Shown here: positions 22,300 to 35,617 of the stretch, in pieces
Position numbering within the stretch: position 1 is the stretch's first letter
Layout: every line of letters starts with the position of its first letter
Assembly: GCA_016946835.1 (NCBI GenBank)
Contig: JACVTC010000159.1
Coordinates: 1 to 64,000, forward strand
Length of the DNA stretch: 64,000 nt
Reading direction: 5' to 3'
Source of the DNA: Neocallimastix lanati (nom. inval.)
Taxonomy: Eukaryota; Neocallimastigomycota; Neocallimastigomycetes; Neocallimastigales; Neocallimastigaceae
The notes under the pieces: model-generated
Told to the model about the DNA's origin: nothing
Database searches by the model: none
The model's input: the letters and a program-made list of their open reading frames with translations, nothing else
Program-made: the position numbers and the translations under genes

Positions 22300-23905
22300 T
22301 TTTATGTTTTGAAGATTAAACCCAAATTACCTATTTTAGAAGAATGTAATGAAAATAAATGGGATTGGATACGGGGTTTTGCTTTGACTAAAATTTCATT
22401 TTTATTTAAAATTTGTCTATAAAAATAAATACCTTATTTATTTTTAAAACAAAATTCAAATAAAAATATAAGAATAGAATCCAATTCCATGGTAGTAATT
22501 ATTTCTTCTTTTCTTCTTCTTCTTCTTATTTTAATTCATTTCCTATGGTTTTTAAAGGTTCCAAAGATGAGACTTTTAATTATTTATTTACAATAGATGC
22601 ACCTTAATAAAATTTTCTTTCTTTCTTCTTTACTTTTCTAATTTTTTAAAAGTCTGAAGTTAAAAAAATTTGAAAAATTTTGATCTGTTATACTTTTTTT
22701 TTCTAATAATCTTTTTATTAAAATAACATAAATATTTTATAAACAAAATGTTTATATCTATTAATTAAAAATATAAATATTAAATAAGAGTTTTATTATT
22801 AGGTAAAGTAAATTTTTCAAATAGTTAATATTTATTAAAAAATAATATAAAAAGATATTTAGTGGTAAAGTTTGCAGTGTTACATTGTAAAAATTTATCT
22901 GAAGTCTAAAAAATTGCTGAAGTGGCTGAAACTGCAGAATTAGAAATAAAAAAGAAAAATGAAGCTCAAATTAAGAAGAAAATAAATAAAAATTTGACAA
23001 TGGTAACCCATAATTATAATTTAATTTCATCACATCCAATATGTAGTGGTTTTGGGCAAAAAAAAATAATTTTGAAGATAAAAATGAAGTTAGAAATAAA
23101 CCAAAATTTCAATCAGCAGTTTCTCCACGTTGGAATAAAATAAATAACAAAGATTATTACACACTTTGCAATCAGCATTATGGTAATGACATTAAAGAAA
23201 TTAATACTTATTCTAATAAATCAATAAAATTAAATAACAAACCAAAAAGAGTCCAATTTAATGAAAGTGATTGAAAGAAACAAAATGAAGCTTCTATATC
23301 GAATGGTTCCTTTAATGGAACCACTGGGTGTTCAAATGTGGCCAGGAAAGTCATAAATATACTGATTGCCCTTATACTTTTAAATAGTTAGATAAATTAG
23401 AAGAAAAGGGACCTTTAAACTAGGAAGTGGGAGAAGAACAACTCCTATAAATTAAACCATATTAAATCATGAATTAATATATAATTACCCACATACCAAT
23501 GCATTGACATTAGTAAAAACCCACCAAAACATCAAAACCAAGAGTAAGTCACAATTTAAAAAAATTGAGAATGATTTGAAAAGAATACACGACATTGGAT
23601 ATTTTAGTAACTTATAATGGACCCCAATTCATATCTCACAAGACAAATTAAAAGAATGAGGTCTGAATATAAGCCAGGAGATTTGATTCTTGTGAGAGTA
23701 TTTAATAAAAGGAAATTGGATCCGTATTTTACTGGACCATTAGAAATAGCTAAAAAAAAGAATTAAATACTGTTTCTGTTCGTGACAATTTCTAAAGAAC
23801 TTGTGGAACAGAGTATACATATGTTATTCTATATTTTTCTGAAATTAATTATGATCCAACTTCAAGGGACGAAGCTTTAAGGGAGGAGATCTTGAAACGG
23901 TGTAC
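22300..23905 (+). pseudogene. AT-rich Gypsy element fossil (gag pieces and integrase C-terminus)
   Basis: Three pieces in order. Near 22,310-22,390 the translation resembles the gag start at 2017 (LKIKPKLPILEE). Near 23,340-23,385 there is a CCHC-type knuckle (FKCGQESHKYTDCP), followed by a GGGAGAAG-containing segment that also follows gag at 3349. Near 23,655-23,890 there is an integrase C-terminal module (YKPGDLILVRVF, LDPYFTGPLEI). A purine run GGGAGGAGA at 23,880 could be the polypurine tract. It is heavily eroded, with many interruptions; most of pol is missing. Same family as, or close to, the element at 1-7433, and it shows that this family once carried an integrase. Confidence 0.65.
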
Positions 23906-25079
23906 TTAGAAAAACATGAAAATATAGATAAATTTGATTAATTTCTAATCTATATTAATAACTGAGTTTAAATAATTAACTATGTTTAAATTTCACATTA
24001 GAGTTATATAATTTTATAAATTAAAATATTAAAATATGTATTAAAAAATAATAAGCAAATGTGTAAAAAAAAAAGAAGGAATATAAAAAAAATAAGAGAG
24101 AAAAATAAATAAAATAATTAATTATTATTAGATTATAATGAGATAAATAATAATGATAAATAAAGAAAATAAAGAAAATATTAGTTTTATTATATAAAAG
24201 AGAATAAAAAAATAAAAATATAATATAATAAGAAGAAATAATATATAAACAAAATTAATACTTATTATTATATTTACAAATAAAATTTATTTTAAATAAA
24301 TTTTAAATATTGTGTCTTTTCCCTTAAATCTAGTACCATAATTGATACGGTACCACCATAAATACCATAATTTAGTGAAAGTTAGGTTAGAAATTATTTA
24401 ATAAAATATTATTGATTAATAATAATTTAGTAATAATATATATAGTTATTAAATAATAATAGTTTAAAAAATGGTTCTTTTATTAATTTAGTTTTATTAA
24501 TAATTCGACCCATAAACATGTTTATTTGTATAGTTTAGAGTAGTTTTATATTTAGTTTTCATTAATAATATAATAGATTCTAGTAATTAATTACTTTTTA
24601 TTGAATGACATTTTAACTATTTAATAAATATTTTATATTGATGAATAATAAACAATGCTTTTTTATTGATGAATAATAAATAAATAAAATAAATAAATTA
24701 AATGTTCAAGTGAGATTATTATTATTGTGTATATTATTCTATATAATATTAGAATATATTATTTTTAAATTATTCCCTACATATAGTTAAATTTATAATT
24801 TTATTTTATTAAAGTTTAGAAAAATAAATTAAATTCTAATTTAATTAATTTTATTACTTAAATTGATTATACATTCAAATCATAATCCAGCAATATGACA
24901 TCTATTTCTTTCATTACCAATTAATAATGATTCCATTTTTTGTAATTTTAAATAATATTTTTGATTTTATTACTTTTTTGTTTATGTTTTCTCTTTTTTT
25001 TTGTTCCATACCCAAAACTTTCTTCTTTCGTAGGTATCTGAATATAAAGATACATCAATATTTAATGTATATATTAATC
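23906..25079. other. AT-rich spacer, probable decayed LTR
   Basis: No gene seen. The sequence just after the purine tract at 23,880 is the expected place for the 3' LTR of the preceding fossil, but I cannot fix its ends. GATACGGTACCACC near 24,344 is a small island of higher G+C. Confidence 0.35.
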
Positions 25080-25510
25080 TAAAATAAGTTTTTTTTGAAA
25101 ATAAGTCACTTAAATAATTATTAAAGGATTCAGAAGCATTATTTACTATAAGTTCAATATTATTTTAATAATTCCATTTTCAATATCATAAAGAATTAAA
25201 TATGTTTTTCTATAATATTCCAAAAATAATAAAAATTAGTTGTAGTTATTTTTAATGCATGATTTTTTAATTTTATGAAAAATATCCAATATATAATTTG
25301 GATTTATAAAAGGTAAATTTAATATAGCATTATAATAAATATATAAACCTCTGTTATGATTTACTTCATTATAGAATATTTTATTTTTATGATATTCTAA
25401 TGATCGTTTGTAATGCCAAATATAATATCTAATATTTATATCTGGAAATACCATTATTGTGATATTAGATTTAGTTCTTTCAAAGTCACAATGAAGATTT
25501 TTTAGAGCAA
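25080..25510 (-). pseudogene. Mutator-like (MULE) transposase remnant 2
   Basis: Minus-strand translation gives LHCDFERTKSNITIMVFPD, then INIRYYIWHYKRSLEYHKNKI, a 72-codon open piece (25,236-25,454), then YYRKTYLILYDIENG and NASESFNNYLSDLFSKKTY. The same blocks occur in the remnant at 14,221-14,770 (CDFE, YCIWHYKR, NASESYNSYL). This copy has stops or shifts after the 72-codon piece and upstream of CDFE. A terminal repeat like that of the element at 27,655-29,048 lies about 200 bp to its right, tying this transposase family to those repeats. Confidence 0.6.
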
Positions 25511-25714
25511 AACCGTTGTCTTTTGTAATATCACAATTATTTTTTATAACACAAATATTGTTCTATAGGTTAATTGTTCTTTATTTTATAATAAATAAAA
25601 AGAAGTGGTGTAAAATTCATTTAATATAGAACAAAATATTTAATTAATTCATATTAATATTTTTTTATTTATTAATATATTAAAATAAATTTATTATATA
25701 TTTATTTTATTATT

Positions 25715-25769
25715 TATTTATCTATTTATTAAAAATTTGCGAAATACAACTTTTCGAAATGTACTCCCC
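25715..25769. repeat. Right terminal inverted repeat of MULE-type element
   Basis: TTTGCGAAATACAAC, then TTTTCGAAATG, then ACTCCCC match the right end of the element at 27,655-29,048 in the same orientation. The repeat unit at 25,770 begins immediately afterwards. Confidence 0.6.
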
Positions 25770-26918
25770 ATACAAAATATTTATTTTGAACTAATAATAA
25801 ATAAAATTATTTAATATATTAAAAAATAAATAATATAAAAATTTTTAATAAACTTTATATAATAAACATATCAAAGGTAAAAATATAAAAAATATAATAA
25901 AAAATTTAAATAATTTATTTTTGATATTTTTTTAAAAAATATAATGATAATTAGAGAAATAAAAATTTCATAAAAAAAAAATAAGTAAATATTACTATAT
26001 TATGATTTCAATTCAAAATTAATAGTATCACTCAAATTATACTTTATAATATGTAATTATGAAATATTGTATTTTTTTTAAAGGATTATATACACCTTTA
26101 AAAAGTAGTAATGTATAAATACATTATAAATATATTTTTTAATTTTTAATATATATAAAAAATTGTTTAAATTTAATTAAGAGTTTTATTTATACATCTG
26201 GTATAAATTAAGTTATGGTTAATTATTATTCCTCGAAAACTATTAAAAAATTTTTACGAAATACGTATAAATTTTCATTGTCCAAAAAAAAAATTTATTA
26301 TTTTGGTAATTCTTATTAATGTCTATATACTAAATTTAAACTAATAAAATATGAAATTTATAAAAAAAAATAAAAAAAAAAAAGGAATATAAAAATGTTG
26401 GATTCATAATTATTATTAAGACTTAATTATTTATTTATTTATTTATATATAATTAAATGAGCAATTTTTGGACCTATAAATATTAAATGTATATGAATGA
26501 GTTGAATTTCGGAATGCGTCATGAATATATAGTATATTAACGCATAAATAATTAAATAATAAAAATAATAATAAATAATAATAAATAAATAAAGATAATA
26601 AAAAAATAATAATTTATAAATAAATAAATAATAAATAATAATAAATAATAATAAATAATAAATAATTATATATGATAATTTTGGAAATAAATATAAATAT
26701 GTTTTACATTAAAAAAATATTCCGATATCACTTTATTTTATTTAAGATAATTATTTTATAAAAAATAAATAATTAATAATTTATAATAAAAATATAAGAT
26801 GTTAAATATATATTTAATAAAATTAAATATATATTAAAATTGGTCTATAAAAAATAAAAACCACAATAATAGAAAAGATTAAGTTCTATAAGCCACAAAA
26901 ATGCATTATTCCAAATTC
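25770..26918. repeat. 1.1-kb dispersed repeat R, copy 1
   Basis: Matches 33,156-34,226 in the same direction from ATACAAAATATTTATTTTG to TATTCCAAATTC, with small indels and one extra A/T block near 26,660-26,750. It contains a TTTCGGAATGCGTC motif near 26,500. No coding potential seen. It may be a non-autonomous transposon; ends are defined only by where the two copies stop matching. Confidence 0.85.
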
Positions 26919-27645
26919 TGAATGACTTTATAAAATAATTTAAAAGTTGAAAAGAGCTATTTTATAAAACTTTAAAAATTTATTGGTAATTTTAATAATC
27001 TAAATTAAAATTACCAATAAATTTTTAAATTTCAAATGGAATATTTTTTTTGAAATTAGAAATTTCTCCTTTATTGGAAAAATATACTAATATTAGACAC
27101 TAAATTGTTGATTATATTATCAATTATTTTCTATTACTATAAACTATTAAAATAATAATTTAATTATCCAAATTAAGTATTAAAAAAATAAGATTTTTAG
27201 AAATTATTTATTAAAATATCGAATCCACAAATTAACTTGTGATATGAAATAGAAATAAAAACTCTAATTAATAATAAATTTATGTTAATTAAGAAATGTA
27301 GTAAAAGCATAAATTTATGTATTAACTAGTTTTTATTGTATTTATATTAGAAATTAATTTTTATATTTTTATTATTTAACATTAATGAAAGTAAATTAAT
27401 ATTTATACTTTAATATAGGAAAACTTTATTATAGTAAATAATTATAAAAGATAAAAATATTTAGAAATAGTTTTATTTCTTTGTCCAAGAATAATAAATA
27501 GTAGATTAGTGTAATTCTTGAGATCAGAATATGAAAATAAATATTAATTTTAAGAATAAATATTAATTTACATTTTAAATAATGATAAGTAAATGTAATT
27601 CTTCTAAATAAATAAAATTTGAATAAAATTATTTTTATAAAACAT
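26919..27645. other. AT-rich spacer
   Basis: No gene seen. An inverted pair AAAATTTATTGGTAATTTTA/TAAAATTACCAATAAATTTTT near 26,975-27,030 is the only structure noticed. Confidence 0.45.
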
Positions 27646-27654
27646 ATAAATTAT

Positions 27655-29048
27655 GAGTGTGTGTCATTTCGCAAAAATTCATTTAGGGAAAGTTCCATTT
27701 CGCAAAATTTTTTGTGTCATTTCGAAAAATTTCATTTCGGAAAAGTGTCATTTTACAAAATTTTAATAAATAGATAAATAAATAATAAAATAAATAAATA
27801 AAAAATTTATTTTAATATATAAAAAAAAAATTTATAAATTATAAATTATTAAATAAATATTTTTTTTATTTTATTATATTTTTATTTATTAGATAAAAAA
27901 AAAAAAAATAGTTAATAATTGTAGAATTATTTTTCTTTTCATAGATTATTGAATCAATAAATAATAATAGCAATTATAATAATAATAAAATTAATTATAT
28001 AAATTATAAAATTTTATTATTATTATAAATTTAATTATTTAATTTATTAATTGAAAAATAAAACTTTTAAATATTTAGATATTAAATATTAAAAAAATAA
28101 AATAATTTTAAAAAGGATTTTTATGTAACAATATATTAAAAAAAAAAAAAAAAAAAAAAATAAGCTCAATTTTATTTAAAATTTATATAATTAAATATAT
28201 TGAATAAGATTGAATAATTGAAAATTAATTAAAAATATATCAATATCAATTTATTTTATCAATATTATTAAAAATATAAAAATATATTTTTTATTTTATT
28301 AAAATACTAATATTTAACATTAAATACACAATAAAATAAAATATTTTTATATTTTTATTTAAATTAAATCAATTTTTAATTGAAAATTAAAACTTTTAAA
28401 ATAATAATCAATATAATAAAGTTTTATCAAAAACCATTTAGTTTTTTTCTTTTTATTGTTAGTTATTTAATAATTATTTGTATATTGTGTTTTTCAAATA
28501 AATAACTTTTTTTTTTTTTATTTTATTTTTTTTGCTGGATTATTCATAAATATTTCTTTTATTAAAAAAATTTATTTAGCAATTTAAGATTTTTAAAATA
28601 CTGCGCAAGGACTTAAAAGGTGTAAAATGATCAATTAATTATTTAAATATTATTTTTTAATATTTTTTTTAATAATTATATTTTAAATTTAACAATTATA
28701 TTTTAAATTATTATCCTTTACATCTTTTAAATTATTAATACTTATTTTTTATTTTTTTTTATATATATAAAATTCTTATATATATTTTAAAAAATTATAA
28801 AACGTTTAAAACATATAATAAAATATATATATATTTTTTTTTTAAAAAATTTTTTAAATTTATTTATTTATTATAGTTTTATATATTTATTTTTATTTAT
28901 TTAGTTATTTATTTAAATTATATATATTATTTATTTATTTTATTATTAATTTATTTATTTATTAAAAATTTTGCGAAATGACACTTTTCCGAAATGAAAT
29001 TTTTCGAAATGAAACTTTCCGAAATGAAATTTTTCGAAATGCTCCCCC
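27655..29048. mobile_element. Non-autonomous Mutator-like (MULE-type) element with 9-bp target duplication
   Basis: 1394 bp. The outer 90-100 bp of each end are inverted repeats made of copies of CATTTCGAAAAATTTCATTT-type units (left 27,663-27,770; right 28,970-29,048). ATAAATTAT is present directly on both sides (27,646-27,654 and 29,049-29,057). A 9-bp target duplication with long inverted repeats is the signature of Mutator-like elements. The interior is A/T-rich with no coding frame, so movement would need a transposase supplied elsewhere, plausibly the family whose remnants lie at 25.1 and 14.2 kb. Confidence 0.85.
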
Positions 29049-29057
29049 ATAAATTAT

Positions 29058-30115
29058 ATCCCCCAAATAAAGAATAAACCTTAAAAGAACCGAACCTGAA
29101 CTTCGTACTTTATCACTTGTTTCAAATGATATATTAATATTTGTTTCTATCTGTAATTATTGGCGAACTTTAATTATATTTAATTTTATTTAATTTTTTT
29201 TATTTATTAATTTAATTATTACACAAAATTAAAAAAAAAAAAAAATATTTGTTCAAATATAACTTTTTAAATATTAATATAAAATAGAGTAATATTTAAA
29301 ATAAAATCTATAAAAAAAAAAAAAAAAAAAACATGATTAAAAATAATTAAAAATCAATATTTAATTTTTAATGAGTAATTTAATTACAAAATTATGAAAA
29401 TTTCAACTTTAATTTGATGTAAGTATATTCAGAAAATCCATTTCACTTTCCTAATTCTTCTTAAAACTTATATAATTCGTTGTAGAAAGTTTTTAAATTT
29501 TCTAATCTAAAATAATTTGGCTTTATTTAAATAGAATAAATATTTCAAAACCTTGTAATTCATAATTAAGAACAAATTATTTCTTAATTTTATCAAATTT
29601 AATAAAATATAATATTAATTTAACATGTTTACTATAATGTATTTTAAATATGAATAAATAGATAATTTAATATTTATATATATATATTTTAATTATAATT
29701 ACATTTACTACAATATCTAATAAATTAATATGAATTATATTTAAAAATATTCATATATTTAAATAATTGTAATATTTATTTTCATTTTTAAAAATATAAT
29801 TAACACATAAAATTAATATACTTATAATTTAAATTCATATTGTTTATATATTTAAAATTTATTAAATTATTTTTACTTAAAAAATTATTCTTTTATTCAT
29901 ATAATAATATGTTAAAATTAAAAATATAAATACTCATATTTTTCATTGCTAAATTTTATATATATTAAATACTTTATTTAAAAATATGATAAATATAAAT
30001 TTTAATTTTAAAAATCTAAATGTGTAAGTACTTTTTTTTTTAAAAGTACTAAATAATTATATAACAAATTAAAGTAAATAAATATATTATATATCAAATA
30101 TAAATAAAAAATATT
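29058..30115. other. AT-rich spacer, 3' flank of receptor gene
   Basis: No gene seen. The minus-strand receptor gene ends at 30,116, so its 3' untranslated region and poly(A) site should fall near 29.9-30.1 kb; no single signal can be picked out in such A/T-rich DNA. Confidence 0.45.
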
Positions 30116-32999
30116 TTAAATAATATAGTAGAAATTATTATTGATACTATTATTATTTGAATTATTATTAATAATTTTATCATATGTTTCAATATTTACA
30201 GAATTATGTAAACTTAATACAATGGATGTTCTTTTATTTGTTGTTTGACTTGTCTTTGATTTATCATTTTTATCACTTGAAATATTTGATTGATGTGAAA
30301 TACTTGATTCATTAGTGGTTGAAGTTGCACATTGGTTAATAGTACTTAAAGGAACTTTGATAAATAATAGATCTTCTTCTTTTTTTTCATTAATAATATT
30401 GAATATTATTTGTATTCCAAATAGATAGATTTGATTTGTTAATAAGAAAAGAATTATAATTACAGATCTAATAGTATATAAAATTTTAAAATTGAAATTT
30501 AATGTTTTTATTATTTCAATTAAAATTAATGAAAGTCCATCCATGATCATAACTACAAAAAATATTCTAATATAGTAGAATGTTTCTTGAATATTCCATT
30601 CTAAAAAGATTAAAAAAATTATTCCAATATAAATTATTAATATATAAATATTTTGGATTCTATAAAATAAATTTCCAATAAAATTATTAATATGACATTT
30701 ATTATAATTCTGACCGTCTTCAACATATATATCTTCCAATTTATATGGGGAAATTATAGATAATATATTAAATAGAATTTCAATAGATATAACAAATAAA
30801 TTAAAAAGTAACTTATGTTTTTCTATCCATTTGGAATATTTATTAATAATTGGGAATTTTATTAAAAGTTGACAAAGAATAGGTGTAAAATTTCCAATAT
30901 ATCCAACTGTCCTTAAAGAATTAATCATATGACATTTAAATACAGATAATATTCCATAATAAAATATTTCAGAAAAAATAATTAAACTATTTCCTATAAT
31001 ATAAATTAACCACATCGTATTACTTAAAAAATTAAAATATGGTTTTAATTTTGGTATAAAAATTAAAATAATTGATAATAATACCACTAATAAAGTTATT
31101 AATAATAATATAAATATAATTAATGCTTCTTTCATTGATTTAATGGAAATAAAGTGGATTTTAGTTATATTTTCAATTTCAATTAATACTTCTTGAGCTG
31201 TTTTTTCATTTGATAAAAATTGATAAATTAATTTTTCAATTTTAGTGGCATAGTTATCATAGTCATCTGCCAGTGAATTATCTCTATTGATTCCTTGAAG
31301 TTGTTTTCCTAATTCACAATTAATAAAAGTACATGATTCTTCATCATCATAAAGACTCATTAAGGGTGTAAATAATTTATAATCTTTAATTATCAATTTT
31401 TTTTGTGCTTCCATAGAAGTAAAATACTTGATTACTTCTGCAGCTGCTTTTTTATGTTCTTCCGAAATATATTTATTTATTCCTAAACTAAATGCTTCAA
31501 TGCATGATCCACTTACTCCTTCATTATTTCCAGGCATTAAAGTCATCGTATAATCGTCATTTTGACCACAATCCCACATTTTTGAAAATAATAATTTGCT
31601 TTCAAAAAGCATATCATAACTATAATCTTCATAAGTTGTAAACATTCCATCTTAAATTATTTTATTTATTATTTTATTATATATTATTACAAGTTATTTT
31701 ATATTATTTTATTTGATATTTTATAATATATATCATATTACGAAATATAAGTGGAGAGTTAATAATTAAAAATTATATTAAATTATTATTAATTTTTATA
31801 TGATTAATTTATTAAAATAATTTACCAGGAGAGATATCGTTTTTTAATTCCATAATTTTATTTAATGAATTTATAGCATTTTCACTATTAAAACCTGGAA
31901 ATGGTGAATTTTTGGAATCTCTAAATGAATAAATTAAATCAGTAACTCCACATACAGTATCGATAGTACCTATAATTTATATGTATTTATAAAATATAAT
32001 TTTAATATATTAATAATTAATCTCAATGTATATTAACGAGAATTTTGTTGTTATTTTATTGATGATTTATTTACTTGAAAAAAAGCCATTATATCCTATT
32101 AATTCTGTATTATTTAATAATCTTTCTTGTTCAAGAATATATTTTGCTGTTTCATGAAGTTCATCCCATGTTTTAGGAATTGGTTTATTATATTTATTTA
32201 GAAATATATTATTTGCATATAATACCATATATTTTATAAAAAAAGGCTAATAAAATATTGACTTTAGTTTAATTTATAAATATCTTTTCTAATTTTTATG
32301 TTTACTATTTATATAATTATTCATATAATATAATATTTAAAGATCTTTGATTATAATTTTTATCGTTTTAATCAACAATAAAATAGAGAATTATAAATAT
32401 ATTTATATATAAATGCATACAAGTCCCAACCATTTATCCTGAAAAACACTTATTTCTTTCATAGTTGGTTCGGAATACATATCAAGATGTTCTTGAGGTA
32501 TATAGTATTTTAGATCTTCTAAATGTTTTGAATATTGTTTCATGTAAACTGGATCAAATGCATATATATCATATTTTTGAGATTTTCTATATAGAAGATA
32601 TTCAAGAGCATTATCATAGCTTACTTTTTCTTGCGTAATAATTTTATCCGAAAAAATTGAAGATTCTAATTTTATATTCAAATTATTTTCTTTTGAATAT
32701 TCATTAAAATAATGGGTAATATTTTCATACATATAAGTAAATAAATCAAATCCATAAGCCATTAAATTAACATTAATCCCATATGACCATTCTATATATA
32801 TATATATGTATATGTTTATGATTAAAATAGAATTAATACTTAATATATATATATTTTAAAATGAAAATTGTTAATAATATATTAAATATATATAAAAAAT
32901 ATATAGTAATATTATTTTCTTTATTTTAAATAAAAATTAAATAATACTTAATAATATGAATAGTAAAAATAAAATATAATAATTATATTTAATATTCAT
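30116..32999 (-). CDS. Solute-binding-domain class C-like 7TM receptor, five exons
   Basis: Proposed exons (minus strand, 5' to 3'): 32,999-32,948; 32,791-32,421; 32,246-32,075; 31,969-31,826; 31,650-30,116. Every intron begins GT (GTATTA, GTATGC, GTAAAT, GTAAAT) and ends AG, phases agree, and the sum is 758 codons including stop. Exon 1 encodes a signal peptide (MNIKYNYYILFLLFILL). Residues about 20-415 resemble bacterial-type extracellular solute-binding proteins (INVNLMAYGFD, KYDIYAFDPVYM, KTWDELHETAKYI, IYSFRDS.NSPFPGF, GVSGSCIEAFSLGINKY). Residues about 422-666 hold seven hydrophobic segments, with a Cys at the third segment (FKCHM) and one in the following loop (NKCHIN), as in class C receptors. 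The C-tail is Ser/Thr/Asn-rich and cytoplasmic. It likely senses an extracellular ligand and couples to G proteins; the ligand is unknown. Exon 1 and its donor GTATTA are the least certain. Confidence 0.85.
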
Positions 33000-33155
33000 T
33001 ATATATATCCTTTAAAAATTATATATGTTATATATTAAAATTTTTATTATTTCTAATATAATTTTTTTTATTAATATATTTTTTCTGAAATTAAACAAGC
33101 AAATAAATAAAAAAAGAATAATTATAATAATTAAAATCAAAATAAAAAATAAATT

Positions 33156-34226
33156 ATACAAAATATTTATTTTGAACTAATTATAGATAAAGTTATTTAA
33201 TATATTAAAAATATAAATAATATAAAAATTTTTAATAAACAACTTTAAACAATAAAAATATCAAACGTGAAAGTATAAAAAATTTCATAAAAAATTTTAT
33301 AAAAAATTTAAAGTTTATTTTTGATATTTTTTTTAAAAAAAAAAAATTATAATTGAAGAAATAAAAATTTCATAAAAAAAAAAAAAAGTAAATATTACTA
33401 TATTATGATTTCAATTCAAAATTAATAGTATCACTCAAATTATACTTTATAATATGTAATTATGAAATATTGTATTTTTTTTAAAGGAGTATATACACCT
33501 TTAAAAAGTAGTAATGTATAAATACATTATAAATATATTTTTTAATTTTTAATATATAAAAAATTGTTTAAATTTAATTAAGAGTTCTATTTATATATCT
33601 CGTATAAATTAAGTTATGGTTAATTATTATTCCTCGAAAACTATTAAAAAATTTTTACGAAATACGTATAAATTTTCATTGTCCAAAAAAAAATTTATTA
33701 TTTTGGTAATTCTTATTAATATCTATATACTAAATTTAAACTAATAAAATATGAAATTTATAAAAAAAAATAAAACAAAAAAAAAAAAAAGGAATATAAA
33801 GATTGCATTCTTAATTATTATTACAACTTAATTAATTATTTATTTATATATAATTATGCGAGCTATTTTTGGACCTAATAAATATTAAATGTATATGAAT
33901 GAGTTGGATTTCAGAATGCGTCATGAATATATAGTATTTTAACACCATAAATAACTAAATAATAAAAATAATAATAAATAATAATAAATAAATAAATAAA
34001 GATAATAAAAAATAATAATAATTTATAAATAAATAAATAATAAATAATAATAAATAATAAGTAATAATTAATAATAAATAATTAATAATGTATAATAAAA
34101 ATATAAGATTTTAAATATATATTTAATAAAATTAAATATATATTAAAATTAGTCTATTAAAATATAAGTCATATTAATAGAAAAGATTATGTTCTATAAG
34201 CCACAAAAACGCAATATTCCAAATTC
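33156..34226. repeat. 1.1-kb dispersed repeat R, copy 2
   Basis: Direct copy of 25,770-26,918. Here the sequence continues upstream without the Mutator-type terminal repeat that adjoins copy 1. It lies just upstream of the receptor gene's start, so the gene is bracketed by R copies. Confidence 0.85.
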
Positions 34227-35617
34227 AACATTTATTAAAGTTATCAAAATATATATAGATATAGATAAATATTTTTTTTTTCTTATAGCCGCAATTATTT
34301 CTAATTTAATCTTTATTTAGATATAGATAGATAGATAATCTAATTTATAATTAATTTAAATACAAATAAATATATAAATTTCCTATGTAAAAATGAAACT
34401 TTAATTTCATTTAATATAAAGTTATTTTTTATTTTTATATAAAAATAATTAAAACTGAATTATTTTGTTAAAATAATATATATATTTAGAAGCAAAACGA
34501 AGTAAACAAAACAAAATAAAAAAAAATAAAATAAAACTCAAAATTAATAATATTAAATTTAATACAAATTCATAAAAGCAATATGCTTAAACCTTGGAAA
34601 TTTTAATAGTTTTAAAAAGATAGATTTTATAATTAAAAATAATCTTTTTATTTTATTTATTAAGATTAAAATTTAATTATATTGTTATTTATTATTTTTA
34701 GATTAATAAAAAATGGAATTAAAATTCCATTCATTTTAAAATCTTTGTTAAGATTATTAACCTAACATAATCTAAAATAATTAGATTAAAAATAACTTAA
34801 CTAATTAATTATAACAATAATAATACTAAATATTAATTTTAATAAAATTTATTATTAATAGATTAAATAAAGATTCTAATATAGCATAAATTTTTAATAT
34901 TGAATTTCTTATTGTAAAAGCATGAGTGTTATAAATAATTTTAGTTTAATTTTTTGTTATATTTAATAATAAACATCCTGACCTGACCAACTTAACTAAA
35001 CCTGAGAAACTTTAATAATAATCTCATCAAAACTCCAAAACTTAGAGGACTATAAGAAGAATGTTTTAGAATGGGTGGAAGATCATAGGGAATATCTTCT
35101 ACTCTATGTAACGGAAACCTGGGTGTTCCAATACTAAAAGGACACTTAGAATAAGTAAACTAAACACAAGAATTAGTAAAAACAAAATATTAATATTGGA
35201 GCACTTGATTCCTTTGTTGATTAGGAAGGTCGGTGCTGAAATATTAGTAATATTGGTTTTATTTAATATTTTATTTATTTAATTATTTATTAAAAATTGT
35301 TTTATTAGAAAAATGCTTTATTATTAATAATAATAAACTACCTTAAAATACGATAAAAGCACGAATAGAAATATTTTCAAGTGAAAATTCATACCTATTT
35401 ATACTTTTTTCGGAAAAACAGTTTTCATGATTTTGAAAAATTATAGAATTGTGGAAAATTCGTTTAAAACCGATTTTAGCCACAAAAATAGAAACTAATA
35501 AAAAGAAGGAATAAAATAGAATAAAATATAATTTTAACTATTAAGAATTTCTATAAAATTCTTAAAGAAATTACAGAAAGAAACATCTAGAAAATGAAAA
35601 TAAAAATTTTTAAAATT
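34227..35617. other. AT-rich spacer with LTR remnants
   Basis: No gene seen. ACATCCTGACCTGACCAAC near 34,973 is LTR family G sequence in reverse. An ATTTTC-AAGT-GAAAAT hairpin near 35,372 followed by TATTTATACTTTTTTC resembles the promoter hairpin of B-type LTRs. A short island of mixed composition at 35,030-35,140 is not recognised. Confidence 0.4.
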
